64,000 nt of DNA from positions 5,594,001-5,658,000 of the forward strand of contig JACCIC010000004.1 of assembly GCA_018907035.1 (NCBI GenBank), read 5' to 3'. Below the pieces are notes generated by a model. The model saw nothing but the letters and a program-made list of their open reading frames with translations. It did no database searches and was not told where the DNA came from. Below, piece after piece: positions 45,881-59,481 of the stretch. A program made the translations under genes and the position numbers. The stretch comes from Sycobia sp. Sy_11. Its lineage: Eukaryota > Arthropoda > Insecta > Hymenoptera > Epichrysomallidae. Numbering within the stretch: the stretch's first letter is position 1; every line of letters begins with the position of its first letter.

Positions 45881-47052
45881 TTTTCAGTTGGCAATTCTCA
45901 AACCAATTATGTACTATATATCGATATATATTGTTATAAATTATAAATCGTTATAGATTTTTTTATTTAATTATTGTATTATAATTGCAGTATATTGCCA
46001 TTCCACCTGCACCATCGGCTGTGCTCTACTGCGCTCGGTTCGAAATGTAACGTATTTTTATTTTGAATTTGAATTTGACTGGTTGAAATATCAAAGCATC
46101 GGTGGATGAGAAAAAAGACCAATTTTTTGCGGCAATACTATATAACGTATCGGCGAATATCCACTAAATCCACGTTATCTACTATATAGGTTGAATTTGT
46201 TCTTTCAAAAATAGTTACATTATTCATTGATTTATCGGGGGGGGGGGTTTATTTCGCTTTCTTTAATAATTTAATTTCTCTTTAATTAAACGTACACTCA
46301 CCGATGTATTGCTTTTTTCATCGGCAATAAAGCATTAAATTTGTCTTTTCTAGTTTGATTAAAAAATCGAATGGATTTTGATAATACAGGAAGTAGCTGA
46401 ATGTATTTGCTTTAATCAGCTGTAGTAACATTTTTATGCTTCAAGAGAATTAAGTATAATCGCGCGTTTCTTTTTTTTTTTTTTTAAAGATTATTTCTCT
46501 TCGATTATTTATCTAATCTAGCGACTTTAATGATTTAACATCCGCCAACGATTGCAAACTATATGCGAAACTTCATTTAACATGTTTCCTTTGTACCATT
46601 CTCTTTTATTCCGACCGATCGAGTCACAGAGCTAAGCCACCTTAAGCTCGATGCTCCGACGAGGATGGCGTTTACGAGTGAAGAATTTGCTAATCGCAAT
46701 TAGCCAATATAATTGCTCTCGACGCATCTCTAGTGCGGGCTAGGTCCTAGTCAGTATTACCGACGATTTCCTCGTGTAGGTAATACTCGCCAGATCCGAG
46801 TTAGATTTACCTCCGATCATCTAACAATCCTCTTATACTAATTATTACTTTCTCAGATCTATTAAGATTTCCTTAACATTTACTAATGTGATCGTGGGTT
46901 CGATACTCATTGGAAGTCGAAATTTTTTTTTAGCGAAATAAAATAGTTTTATGTTCAACCGAGGCGTTTAAGAATAACATTTACAATAATTAGTATTAAA
47001 AATATATTAACAATTATTAATTCTGAATTGTACATCCTATACATAATAATAC

Positions 47053-47100
<48 letters not shown>

Positions 47101-47580
47101 TAATATAATGATTTTTCAATTATGCTTCTGGTAAATATTTAAGAAACAAAGTAGTTAATTTTAATAATGAATTTTAGGAATTTCGATCGAAGTGTCAACG
47201 AACGCATTAAAAATAATGCGAATATATATTATACCTTAGAAATATGAGAAATGTAGTATTTCATATTTATCATGATTTTAGGCAAACGTCTTTAATACAT
47301 TAATATACTAAAATTACAAAATTTAATTCTACATTTTTTTGAACGCAATGTATAATTCTGTAAATAAAACTGCGCATCCAAAGCGTTTCTTTGATTGTAC
47401 AAATATTCGCAGTCCGCATTATATTATACTTCACGTAAAAAAAAAAAAAACAAAAAAAAACGCAAAAACAATAACATAAAAGAAACCACTTATATTGAGC
47501 AATTCCTCCGTAGACATAATGGTGAAGGACGATAACAATTCGACATCGCATCCATTCGCCGACATAGAATGAATGACTAT
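45881..47580. other. AT-rich intergenic sequence
   Basis: (TA)n at about 47058-47098, a T-run at 46469-46484 and a G-run at 46238-46247. No gene seen. Confidence 0.6.
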
Positions 47581-47584
47581 TGTA

Positions 47585-47742
47585 TACATACATACATATA
47601 CATTTGTGTGTGCGTACGCGCGCGCGCGCGTGATGTGTGTGTGTGTCTGTGTGTAGGGGGCAACTTTGGGTTTGTCAACCGCTAAATCCGCGGAAATCGG
47701 CCGATCCTTATATTCTAAGCCTTGATGTACGGCTCATTGTGT

Positions 47743-47792
<50 letters not shown>

Positions 47793-48190
47793 ATACTCGT
47801 CGTTTCGTCCCGTTCCGTCCGCGGCGAACTCCACCCGCCCGTCGAAGGGGGGGGGGGCGCAGACGATAGACAGCGAGACGGAAAATATCCTAAACTAATC
47901 CCGCCTGACATTGTTCGGCGAAACAATGCGGCATCAACCGCTTCCTCTCACCCAACCCCCTCTCCGCCCCGGCTCGCCCCATCGACGGGAGGATCCATCC
48001 TACTCCTTGATTTCATTGTGATGAATGAGGAAGTCGTGGCACCGCGGCGGCGTGCCTTTTCATTTCGAAAAACAATGTGTAAATAAAGAAAACTCCGCCG
48101 CCCAATTGTTCGCTTTGCTCCGTACGTGCGCGGTGGGTGGGGATGGGCAGGGGTGGCGGTTGTAAGTCGCAGAATCCGTATAACGACTGT
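47585..48190. other. GC-rich island with GT, GC and CT tracts
   Basis: (GT) and (CG) runs at 47605-47656, (CT)n at 47742-47791, a G-run at 47847-47856. Frame 47637-48086 is low-complexity. Confidence 0.5.
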
Positions 48191-48199
48191 ACAGACATA

Positions 48200-48465
48200 T
48201 TATAATCGATGGCCAAGGTATGTTATATGATGCGTCTTATTTAATAGGGAGATCGAAAGAGCTATATATTGCACGAAATACAAATCCCTTTTATTCTCTC
48301 AATTATATATATACGTGCAGAAGTAAAAGAGCGAAACGAAGCTTTTCGCGAAAGGGCTATAAAATTATATAATATGTATAAGCTCAATTAAAAAAAAAAT
48401 CAAAATTGGACTGAGTATGTAAGTTTGGAAGTAACTTTAACGAAAATTATCGTTATTTAATAAAT

Positions 48466-48517
<52 letters not shown>

Positions 48518-51186
48518 TATGATTTTGTAATTAATTCAACCTCGAGTCCAGTTGTTTTCTGAATTAGTCTAAATACAGCGTGCATCGATCGATTAATAGA
48601 ATTTGGCGTGGTTGTCAAATAAATTTAATTCGAGAAAAAGTACTATTTGTCAAATCGAATTTTTAATAACTAATATAACCCTGGTCGAATTATGTAGATT
48701 AAAATATAGCTTAAGGCTGAGCATTGGGCATCTGTAATTAATAAAAAAATTTACAAGTTTCTTGGATCAATAATAATGGTACATAAAATAAGATAATGTC
48801 TTATTGCCGATATATAACCCATTTTAAATGTCTAAAAGATTTTCAGTATTCGTATTTGGAAATGAAACTTGTTATTAAGTTAGAATCTGCCATATAATGT
48901 ATATTTATAACACAACCTGTATTAAAATATTTTTGTCATTTAGATAGCCAGCTGCATATCTGGACAGCTTGTAAGACATACATAGAAGCATTTTTTATAT
49001 ATTTTATATTTACTTGATTTTCTTAATCGAGCGATAATAACTTTTAATTGGTTTTCTTAATCGACATAATGAATTAAGTAATGCCGATGTCTAATGTGAT
49101 TCTGATCGAAGTGACATAGTGACTTAAGTACCGTAATGAACAAAATAATTTTAAAAATTTCAATTGAAAGGCAAAAAATTCTAATGAAAGATTCGGAATA
49201 ATTAACAGTAAGACTAAATGTAAATCATAGAAATAGTATATTATTATAAAAATAATAAGACTTTTGTTTGTAAACGAATGCTATAAAATGTTTTCATTAT
49301 ATGCCGAAGTATAAGTGTAATAAATGAAAAAATGCTTTGAAGCATGAAAATATTGATATTTATATTATATCAATATTTTCAACACCTTATAGGATTTATT
49401 TATTATAATTAGTTTATTGGCATGCATAGGTTCCTCTTAATCTATGAACGAAAACCCAGTTATGATATGTATAAGAAAGAATTAATTTATAAACGAAATT
49501 AGAACAATTCTAACCAATTTTTTTTATATATTTTTCATTTCACCAGCCGTTTTTTACCCATTTATTTAATAATTAAACACAGAATGAAGTTAATTACAGA
49601 ATAAGACTAACGTTTTTTTTAAGTATAATATATTTTTTTTATTTACAGATCATCTTATTGATTGAATATAATTGGATTGATTAGGCTAAAAATTAAATGA
49701 CTAAAACGCAAAAGCAGAATTTGCATTAATAATTTATAGTATTATATTATTATATTATATTAACGCTATACTTATATTAAATATATAATAAAAGTAAAAT
49801 GATGACGCAGCAAACTATTACAAAATTACAATAAAAAACGAATAGACAAAAAAGAGACATTAAACTAACTTACAATTATAGCTATAAACATAATTAATAC
49901 CTTAAAAACTGATGATCCGAATCAAAAGTTGATGCCACTACACGGCAATAATGAATACAGATGAATTTTCAATACGAGAGTAGGAACGTGGCAAATGAAA
50001 GATAAAGGTATTAGGATAATATTTATTAATCAGGAGTACTTCTAAATAAAGGAGCAATGGAGTGCATTCAGAAAAAGCATGTTCCATGCCAATGAAAATC
50101 CCAAAGTTTGAAGACATTCATGTAGTATAATTCATTTCTTTTGACGCTAAAATTTTTTAACCTTGTGTAATTGAGTTAAATACAATAAGACAGTACATAT
50201 TTGTATAATCGAATCGTATAAAATAATTTTGTAAGATCTGCAATCGTCTATCAAAACTCTTTCTAATACCCTGCAATAAAAGCAGAATATCAATGAAAGT
50301 AAGCATAAAAGTTTTAGGAAATTCTTAATAAACTATTATTATCAAACAAACTAATGAATATCGAAAGTTATGACCAAAAAACGTAGCTTTGGTCTCTCTT
50401 TCACATTTAGTTTTAATCTATGAATTGTAGTATTTGTTGTGACAGTTGTAACATTAATATGAAACAGATCTACAAGATATAATTATATATTAGCAGGCAT
50501 CGGGAAAGAGATCATACAATTATTAGAAAATAAAATAGAGTACTGTGTAAGTCATTTATACATCTTATCCAGTAAACAAGGCTACTATTGACAGTCTAAA
50601 CGAAAATAGGGCTATGAATACTAATAGTGGTATAACATCACCCCATTTAATAGCTGGCAAACTGCTGAATTGAGATATATTGAATCAGCCATGAATGTGA
50701 ATCTTAGATGAAATAAACTAGTGCGGCATAAGATCAAAAGCTCTAAGAGATTAAAGAGAGTGCGTGTATCGTTATACATTGTTTTTTAAGCCCAATTGTT
50801 TTTCTTACAAGTCTAATGTCTACTTTTGGTATTGTTCCCGGACAGATACCTAGAAATATTGCATTTTGCAGTCAAGGTTAAAAATCAGTTGGAGTGACTA
50901 CAAGCAAGCATGTTGTAGAATAATTTTGAGTGAAGACCGGACTTGGTGACTTCGCTGAACTAGCATTCATGTATGCAAGGATGGATGGCTCGCATTTTTC
51001 GAAAAATGTCGCTTTACAGGTCAGCGATTTATTTCACTGTTTCTCTCTGTACGGACAAAGTAGTCTAAGATTAGATGTCAATTGGTAAGTAAATTCCTTG
51101 TCTCGGCTCGATTTTGATGATCTAGTTAGCATAATTATGTAAATTAGTTGAATTGTAAAACTTAATGATTCTTGTTATCTGGATTT
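48200..51186. other. AT-rich intergenic sequence
   Basis: (TA)n at about 48469-48513; otherwise no gene, RNA or repeat recognised over nearly 3 kb. Confidence 0.6.
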
Positions 51187-51405
51187 TTAAGAATCAAAAG
51201 TAAACCAGCCTAAATTAGGTTTGAATGTAGCAATACGCATCATATTCGTTTTCTTGCCATTCAAAATATTTTTTAAAAAACTTGAGTAATGTGCAACTCT
51301 AGTATAAATTCCAGGTATTTCAGTTTCAACGCATGCCACAGGACTACTTATTAGTATTCCAATCAGAATTTTATTATCAAGGACTAGTGGACTACCGCTG
51401 TCACC
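51187..51405 (-). CDS. Protease gene 1, exon 4 (catalytic serine, C-terminus)
   Basis: The acceptor TTTTATAG is followed by GGTGACAGCGGTAGTCC. It encodes GDSGSPLVLDNKILIGILISS, VETEIPGIYTRVAHYSSF and a tail of about 35 residues to TAA at 51187-51189. Confidence 0.85.
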   Translation of the reverse strand, partial: GDSGSPLVLDNKILIGILISSPVACVETEIPGIYTRVAHYSSFLKNILNGKKTNMMRIATFKPNLGWFTFDS

Positions 51406-54400
51406 CTATAAAAAACATAAAATTTATAAAATATATTAACGGTATTGGAAATTAAAAACGTTTTTTATGTAAAAATTTTTCACCACACAGACTCCTTCAG
51501 GTTTTTCTGAATCACGCTGTTTCATTCTGCCACAAATATTAGTAATACTGACATTATTATCAAATAATTCTTTGCACTGATGATTAGATAACGCATGTAC
51601 TTCAGCGTATCTTAATTTTCCATCGGTAGTTCCTAAAGTAATTAGAGAGGTAAAATTTTCAACGAATTCGAAGTGTACCTCATTGAAACCATAACCACTT
51701 ACAACAAAGGACTTGCGTAAATGTGAAAAGTGTTGATCTGGTATTTCCAATTGACTTAATCCATTATTATCAGATAGATTGAATTCGTTTTGAACCTGTA
51801 AGACAAAAATATGTTTATTACAACGAAAATTTCTTACATTTTTTATTTTTAAATTAAATACAGTAAACAACATCCAAATATTGATTTAAATTTCAGTCAG
51901 TAGATAGATGAAAACGATATGGTTACATATACTAATAGATGATTATAATAATTTTTTCTATTATTGCGTTTGATTTATTATCTTAATTTACTAACTTAAG
52001 TATTCTAAAATTGGCATTTTTGGATTTAATATAAAGGGTCGCATCGAATAAGACTGTCATTTCTGCATTCAATTGTTTTGGTTACTCTAGGACTTTATGA
52101 AAAATAGGCAAGGGATTAAGGTATAGGTTATTTTTTAGGCAAATTTAATTAAATTGGCATTAAATAGGCAAAGGTTATTTTTCAGAGATTTAACTCTTCA
52201 GTCACTAAAAGGAAATAGATCTAGTATAATACTTGATGCTAATGGACCTGAACATCCTCAACTCAGAACCGACAAGAAATTTTAGCAGCTCTTGTACCGT
52301 AAGGTAACTAATCTCACTAGAAAATCAAAAGTTGGAGGATTTGGAATAGTTTCCGAAAAAATCCCTCGCGTTTGCGCTATAATACTACACCTATCGATAT
52401 CTTAGAACATCGCTCCAAACTTGAAAAAAGGCTAATCAAAAGCAAAGCATACTTACAAATCTCGAGATTCGACAAACTACGAGGACTTAGTTAGCCGAAA
52501 GATAAAATGAACAGAAAAAACTATCCTAAGAGTTCATATGCTAGTCCATAAGTTATTCTATATATTTTCGTAGATATTGTTTATTTTACTTAGATATTTT
52601 TTAACTATATATTTCAAAAATCATATTCATAGGGCTACAGAGCTGCCTATACTCCACGGGTATAGCTTAATCCACTACTTGAAATTCCACACTATTCGAA
52701 ATCCCGAATCGTTGTACTATCTGGGATAGCATGTATACCGATTTGAGCTTGTGATCGATATCTTAGTGTTCAATATCTATAAGAAACTCAATAAGTGGCG
52801 ACGTCTGGAGTATCAATAGATGTGAAATGCACATAATAGCTATTGTCTAGCCATGATACAAATAAGTACAGATATAAGTACCAAGAATGCATGAGATGAT
52901 CAAACTAAATAAAAAATAACTGCTACTTTTCACAGAGAATTTAATTCGTAACGATATACAGCGTCTTTAAGAGGAAATATCGAAAACTTTTTTCCACGAT
53001 TTATGTAAATATTCAGTGCTAGGAAGTCAAATGGTCTTTCCCACCCTTGAATTTAACTCTGACAGAAGACTTAATTCTCATATTTCTAAAAAAAAATATA
53101 AAGGGATTATTGAAATGTCAAGTACGATATTAGTTACTACAGTCTACATTTAATTAACGATAATAATAATAATAGTAATAATTAAATATAAACAATTATA
53201 CCAAAAGGAAATAGTTAATACTAGCTTCATTGAAAATGTTTAAATCATACATCTTTAACAATTCAAATAAATTTTAATTACTTTTTCAATATTTTTAAGG
53301 TTATTACAGGAGTTAGTATCTAATATTAAAAATAGAGATAGCTCCATTTATGTTTTTTATGCTTGAAAAATGATCTCCAACCTTTGATAAATTGAAATAG
53401 TAGCATAGTCAGTTTGTAATTTTATTATATCTTTTTTCCTAATCATAATAAAATGGATAGATTTGTTTATGTTATCGATCCTCATGTTCTCACTTTGTGT
53501 TGATTATTATTATAAAACAATTTATCATATTACCTCCAACACGACTAAATCTCCTTGTACAAAGTACATTTGACTAGAATCTTGTTTCATCAAATTGGAT
53601 GATCTGTAGAAATATAGTTTTGTGACTTGAAAACTGTCTGATGTTTTATTATCAAATAAAGAGTTTAGGCTCGTACTAACTTTAATACTTCCATTCGCTA
53701 ATACGTCAATTTGTTCTAAAAGACAGTGAGCAGCCGATGCTACATGCTGTTTATTGATTATGGCACCTCCGCATTTGAACTGGTCATTGACCTTTACAGA
53801 AACTTGGTATTTAAACTGCCCTTCCTCAGCTACATCGCCACCAACGATTCCTTCTATATGTAACCCATTAGCTATATGCCAATAAATATAAATATAAAAT
53901 ATAATGATACCAGTAAGTTGCACAATAAGATTAGAGTAAAAAATTTATGGCAATCTTAAATGAATCGTATTTTTATATTAGTTAATATTTAATTTATTAT
54001 ATTATATTTTATTATACTCTATACTATTTTTTTATTACAGAAGTTATGAGAAATTATTGCATAATACGCGGATTATGAGACCTTTGATCTGTACAATACA
54101 TACAAATATTTTTAATGTTATGGTCGAGTGTTAATCTGAAATATGATGAATTTTTTATTTTTTTTTATGCTCAAACCGTTAAAATTTTCAATATCCTTTC
54201 GAGTGATCGCGCGGCTTGCTTTAAAGTGAAAAGCGTGTACAGTGTAGCTTAAGAGTGCTTTTTGTTGTACTCTTGGACACTTCAACAATAAGGAGCCTTA
54301 TTTTAACTATAAACTCTGTGTGAGCTTCCTAATATTAATTTAAGGCGAAAAAATTTACTTAAAGACGACGTAATCAGGCGGCAGGTAAATTTTCTTGATT

Positions 54401-55722
54401 ACGTCACTCCATCTGATGATTGATTGGCAGATACTTCACCATCAGTATAACAGTCCTCTACTTAGAAATAGGTATAAAACTTCTAGTGCTTTAGTCAGCT
54501 ATCTTTTCATCTTTTATATGATCATCAGAAACTGGAACATCTAAATTCGTTATGAATGTTTTGTTTTTCATGGATATTTTATTGAGCACCAGTAAAACAT
54601 GATTTGTCGGGCTTCATGTTGGTTGCATACTAATTCTTTCGGGTAGAGTCGTCATATGTTTGATAAAAATAATTCGATAGGTAGCCTTGACCGTTCTTCT
54701 AGATAGATTATTAGTCGGCTGTAATTCGATCCTGTCTTTCAAAGCTTAGTTGTAACCACTGGATAAAACGTGGTAAACACCTGGCTCTTCTTTTACGTAG
54801 TGAAGTTGGGATACAAACTCCGGATCTTCGAATATTTCGGTAAGCGCAGGTTCACTCATATTTTCAGTCGGTACTCCCCGATTGATTGATTTATTTAATA
54901 TACATAGATCAAATTCCTTTATAATTAAAATTAGCAGATCGGTTTTGATCCTGGTCATCTTAAGATAACATTGTAATTATAATTCATACAATAATAATTA
55001 ACTATAAGGACTACATGATGTTCTATCTTTTGTTTTATAAGTTAGTAAAATATTCCCTCTAATAGAAGGATGAAGAGTATTCCAACACCTTGTGAGTCTT
55101 AAGATTTCTTAAGTTATACCTAATTTCTCTATTTAGAAATAGGCCTTGATATTCATATAATTACTGAATAATTGGAGAAGACAATTGGTCCGTAATTTTC
55201 ATTAAATATATGCATAGGTATGCGTTTCACGAAGGATGAATAGATTAATGTATTGTCTAACTTTTTCTACAGTTTGCTGTAAATTATTTTGATATGGTCT
55301 CCACACCTGACTACAATAAATTAATGTAGATTGTACTGACGAGTTTTAGAAGATAATAGTTTATGAATGATTAAAGTCTTTAACAGTCCAACTTATAAAT
55401 TTTATTCTTGGAAACGAGACAAGCAACTGTACGCGAAAATGTATAACTTCGCGCCAATGAAGTGGCTACAGCTACCAAATCTTTTAAGGGTGTGCAGTAT
55501 TGGCTAACATAGCACGAGCCAAGTCGATCGTTTCACTAACATATTACCTCAACCCGTTCTTTCACGCATTGGAATTGTACAAGTAAGCCCCACTACATCG
55601 TTAAATTTGTGACTAAGGATTTAACGATAAAAATTTGATTCGATTTGGTAGCTCCTTTACATGGAACATTAAAACTTTGGAATATTATTCTTATAGAAAA
55701 CTTATACATATTATAAACTTAT

Positions 55723-55776
<54 letters not shown>

Positions 55777-58320
55777 TTATTGTTGAAATAAGATTTTGTA
55801 TCTGCAGTGTGAACTAAGTGCGTATATATATGCATATATGTATGCGTGTCGCTAAAAGTTCACGGGATAATTTTTACCCAGTTTATCATGAGTACTGTAA
55901 CGAGCACATTTAAAACGATTACTCTGAATATATTCGCTTTATCATCATGTGTATTATAACTTTTATTAGACCTACATAATAAATCTTGACCTCAATAAGA
56001 GTTGTTATGAATTAGGACACTACTAACATATCGATTAACAGTAGAATATACATATAATTCTCAGATTAGGCATGTGATATTTAATCTAATGAATTATTAT
56101 TTCTTAAATTGACTAATTGAATAATTACAGATCCAAATAAAAAGTAAGATCCTATTGTCCAACAATTATTTGAAAATGTACTTTTGCTAATTTCTATTAG
56201 AGTGAATATTAAAATATTTATTAGAACCTTCACGTATTTCTGATTAATTTGGTTTCAATATGCTCATTAATTAAAAATTTTTTGTGCCTTAATGTTATTA
56301 TTCTATATCTTATCAAAGATATAGTGAACAGCTGTTTTGACAACCACGACAATAATGACTATACATTCAAAATAATCATTGCCATTATATTTCCGTTTAC
56401 TAGCTTAATTCCCAACAACAGTCAAATCACAGACTAGTGATTTTGTAAGAGTAACAACTTATTTGAACGATGTACCCGCTACAGTGAATCAAGGGAATCT
56501 TAGAATAACATTCTTGTATAATAAATCGAAAATATTCATAGCATTTTATCAAGTTATATAAAAGTATTTTATCAAATTGGGACAGCAGCGTCACGAATGC
56601 GAGTTTGGAAAGTTCGACAACAAATGACATTCGCAACGATATTTAATTTAATATTGATATTACGAATTTTTATATAATGAAAAATGTAACAATTACTTTC
56701 TATTTCTATCCAAGTTATTTTAAGGCACATGGACTAAATTATTATCTACAACTGTAACTATTGGAAAGGAAGTGATGCTATGTATAACAAAATAACATTT
56801 GCGATTATACAAAATGCTTTAAAATATATTTGTATTTTTTAGTTGAAAATGTTATAGTCCCCTAATGTAACCGCAAAAGTATAAACGTAATTAGTCAGAA
56901 AACTACAAGATTGGGCGTACTATATATTATTATAAGTTGTCATTTTATTATATAAAATATTTTGTATTAATATAGTTTGGAATTTGCCTGATCAAATTAG
57001 TCTAACTTCTTTACTTTTAATTAAAAAAAAAATTTTAAGTAAATATATTTATTTAATAAGATCGTGGAATTTAGTAACTCAATTTATTCATTAAAATTTG
57101 ATAATAAAATTAAATGTTTAAATATTTTTTTAATTTATCGTGTTCTTTCGATCAATGCAATAATGCTACGCAGGGCGTAAACTTATGATAAAATTAATTA
57201 TATTTCTGGTATCAGGAATTTATTAACATTATTTTGAATCATTTGCGGAACACTACCGATAAAAAGAAGCTCGATATTTAGGTACCAAAAAAGTTAATTT
57301 TGAAAAATGTCAATGATCAAAATGAAATTGAACCATTTTAGATCAATAACAAAAATAATGCTTGTCAAAAAGAATTTATTTCAAGAGGCATAGCTCCACA
57401 AATTGCGACGCAGTCCATATTGATAACAAATACATGAAGCTGCGTGTTTGGTTGAATTAGGATAAATTACGCATCACGATCTCTCTGGAACCTATCAATT
57501 GATTTTTTAATAACTGATGCGATTAACGTATAAAACATAGATAATTGGATCAGGACTGATTGATTCAAAAAGAAAACAATATAAACAATGATAGTACTAC
57601 AGTTTTCTATTTAGTAAATGGGATAAGTTGAATAAAGACGTAATAAGATAGATTCGCGCTATTCTGAGATTAAAATCAATGTAAATTTATGTTTCAGGCA
57701 TTAATGAGTGAATACTGTGAGCTCCATTTAAAAAATCTACTTTAAAAATCACTTCTTTGATATTTTGACCAGAAAACCTCAAAATTCCATCTGGAGTATA
57801 AATATTTTACTGTAAAAATTTTGCTTATTCAATTTCATTAAAATGCAACAAAAAGATATTTTGAAACACCGTTGCTATATTAAACAGTTTTAGTATTCAT
57901 AGACTTGACTTCCTGGCTTCGATAGCGGATAAAATGTCTCACGAGATAAATCATTCATTTGCACACTAGTGTTGAACGATAATTTACATTACAACCACCG
58001 AAAAACCAGCTTATCAAGTTGTCATTTGAGATTGGATTGATATAAAGTTAATTTGTTGGTGCAATTCACGGTATACATAAAAAGGTTAGAAAATTACATT
58101 CTTAAATATTAGAATACCATAAAATAGCAGACTCATGAAAACATTTTAACATATATTAATAAAAAAAATAATTATTGATATGCAAGAATAAATTTCAAAA
58201 CCATATATAATTCTTTGCATATAAATAAGAAGCAGCTCAGTGGAAAATATAATTTATACCTGTATTAGTTAGAACTTCACTTCCAAAAATAATGAAAAAT
58301 ACTACTGTGAAACTGTTCAT
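51187..58320 (-). CDS. Chymotrypsin-like serine protease (S1 family), secreted, four exons
   Basis: The exons I infer on the minus strand are 58320-58260, 53871-53534, 51795-51484 and 51405-51187. The first junction is phase 1, the other two are phase 0, and the sum is 930 nt, 309 residues plus stop. Exon 1 gives a hydrophobic signal peptide (MNSFTVVFFIIF...). Exon 2 has the activation site EGIVGGDV, the catalytic His in SAAHC and the Asp in GDLVVLE. Exon 3 holds the Cys 168/182 pair, and exon 4 the Ser in GDSGSPLV. The residue equivalent to 189 is Gly (EGVCVGDSG), so chymotrypsin- or elastase-like specificity is more likely than trypsin. GDSGSP replaces the usual GDSGGP. The C-terminal extension after YTRVAHY is longer than usual. 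A paralogue lies at 63.4 kb on the same strand. Confidence 0.82.
51484..51795 (-). CDS. Protease gene 1, exon 3
   Basis: The acceptor CTTACAG at 51796 is followed by GTTCAAAACGAATTC. It encodes VQNEFNLSDNNGLSQLEIP, SGYGFNEV, KLRYAEVHALSNHQC, ITNICGRM and EGVCV. The donor is GTGAAA at 51483, a weak but valid GT site. Length 312 nt, phase 0 at both ends. Confidence 0.82.
51796..53533 (-). other. Intron 2 of protease gene 1
   Basis: 1.74 kb, AT-rich, GT...AG ends. No embedded gene recognised. Confidence 0.6.
53534..53871 (-). CDS. Protease gene 1, exon 2 (activation site, catalytic His and Asp)
   Basis: The acceptor ATATAG at 53872 follows a T-rich stretch. It encodes ANGLHIEGIVGGDVAEEG, CGGAIINKQHVASAAHC and FVQGDLVVLE. 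The donor is GTAATA at 53533. The in-frame ATG at 53923 would give another hydrophobic N-terminus (MQLTGIIIFYIYIYW), so an unspliced start within this exon is an alternative. Confidence 0.82.
55217..55345 (-). pseudogene. Degenerate non-LTR reverse transcriptase fragment
   Basis: One minus-strand frame reads STLIYCSQVWRPYQ, then LQQTVEKVRQYINLF. This resembles the RT C-terminal thumb block of CR1/Jockey-type elements (family L.YGSQVWRP...LE.VQRR). No other RT blocks are recognisable nearby. Confidence 0.45.
55732..55772. repeat. (TA)n microsatellite
   Basis: About 20 TA units. Confidence 0.93.
58260..58320 (-). CDS. Protease gene 1, exon 1 (signal peptide)
   Basis: 61 nt: ATG at 58320, 20 codons (MNSFTVVFFIIFGSEVLTNT) and one extra G before the donor GTATAA. 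Joined to exon 2, the split codon GCT reads Ala and the frame continues ANGLHIEGIVGG. The fit of phase, the signal-peptide character and the IVGG spacing support it. Transcript data would be decisive. Confidence 0.6.
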
Positions 58321-58374
58321 TATATATTTTAGCACTTATTTCAAATATTGTGTAAAGGTGGATAATATGAACTT

Positions 58375-58404
58375 AATGATGCTTCTATTTTTTCCTTACT
58401 TATA
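58375..58404 (-). promoter_or_regulatory. Candidate core promoter of protease gene 1
   Basis: On the minus strand, TATAAGT begins at 58404 and TCATT lies with its A at 58377, 27 bases downstream. This would leave a 5' UTR of about 57 nt before the ATG. The spacing is slightly short. Confidence 0.3.
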
Positions 58405-58799
58405 ATACTAACTATTAATACTATAAGAACTTGATAGAATACTGATATTCTATGTTAAATGGGCATAAAGTATTCGATACAGTTACTGTGTTTAAAAAAA
58501 AATTTATAGAAAATATTTTTAATAACTATGTATCTTTTAGTCATATCGAATTATACGCATACCATTAAAACCTACTATCACTACACAAATTGATAAAAAT
58601 TCATATTTCTCAGAATTCATATCTTGACTTATTATAGAATTAATTTATGGAAATGGAATTATTTAAATAAAATATGATTTATGTGAACAGATTTGAAGCT
58701 TCGTATTGTTCATAAAATGTACATGCGGCAAACAAGTTTCATGGCAAGAAGATGTGGTCTAGATAAAACAGCAAATGTCAAACGTTTTATTATCTATAG

Positions 58800-58854
<55 letters not shown>

Positions 58855-59432
58855 GCTGTGTTTCGATTATTTAGCAAAGTGTAAAATAAAAACTAGATAG
58901 TACAATTATGTTTCTCGTACAACGACCTTTGGATTTGGACAATTCAATATTATGTTAAGTGGAAAACCTCATTCTTGTTATAGAGTATATTATTTCATCT
59001 AATTTAATAATTTAGATGTATAATTATCATTATAAATCAAAAGAGTTTTCTTTGGCCAAAAATCTGCTGTATAATTATTAATAGGCTAAAGCTAAGATAT
59101 TCGTCAGTTATTATGAGTATTGCTCTAAATTACAATATGACTTCCTTTCGCGCATAGAAATATTGTTAATTTTATTAGTAAACAAATAAATTTTGAAAGA
59201 ACAAACTAAAAATTCTTGCAATAAGCTGTAAAAAATATTAAGTTACATTCACATATACAACTAAATTTTCTAAAATAATAGCGTAAGAGCTGTTCAAAGT
59301 AATTGATTAATTGTTAATTATATAACATTACATATGAAATCGACATTATTGTTTTAAATGATGTTAATTCAAATGATATTATTTCAATAGAAGAAGTCAA
59401 AGTTAAAAAAACTTAGATTAAGTATAAATAAG

Positions 59433-59481
<49 letters not shown>

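Larger units (their letters stand above)
53872..58259 (-). other. Intron 1 of protease gene 1 (inferred), with an RT relic and (TA)n
   Basis: 4.4 kb between the signal exon and exon 2. It contains a degenerate RT fragment (55217-55345), a (TA)n tract at about 55732-55772 and a 70-codon minus-strand frame at 54746-54958 that I do not recognise. The rest is AT-rich without features. Confidence 0.5.

Noticed and set aside
46870..46905. GTGGGTTCGATACTC resembling a tRNA T-arm/B box
   Set aside because: No matching A box, acceptor stem or cloverleaf could be found around it.
54746..54958. 70-codon minus-strand ORF (ending YHVLSSGYN)
   Set aside because: Starts with ATG and has even composition but no recognisable domain. 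It lies in the inferred protease intron and no splice partner was evident.
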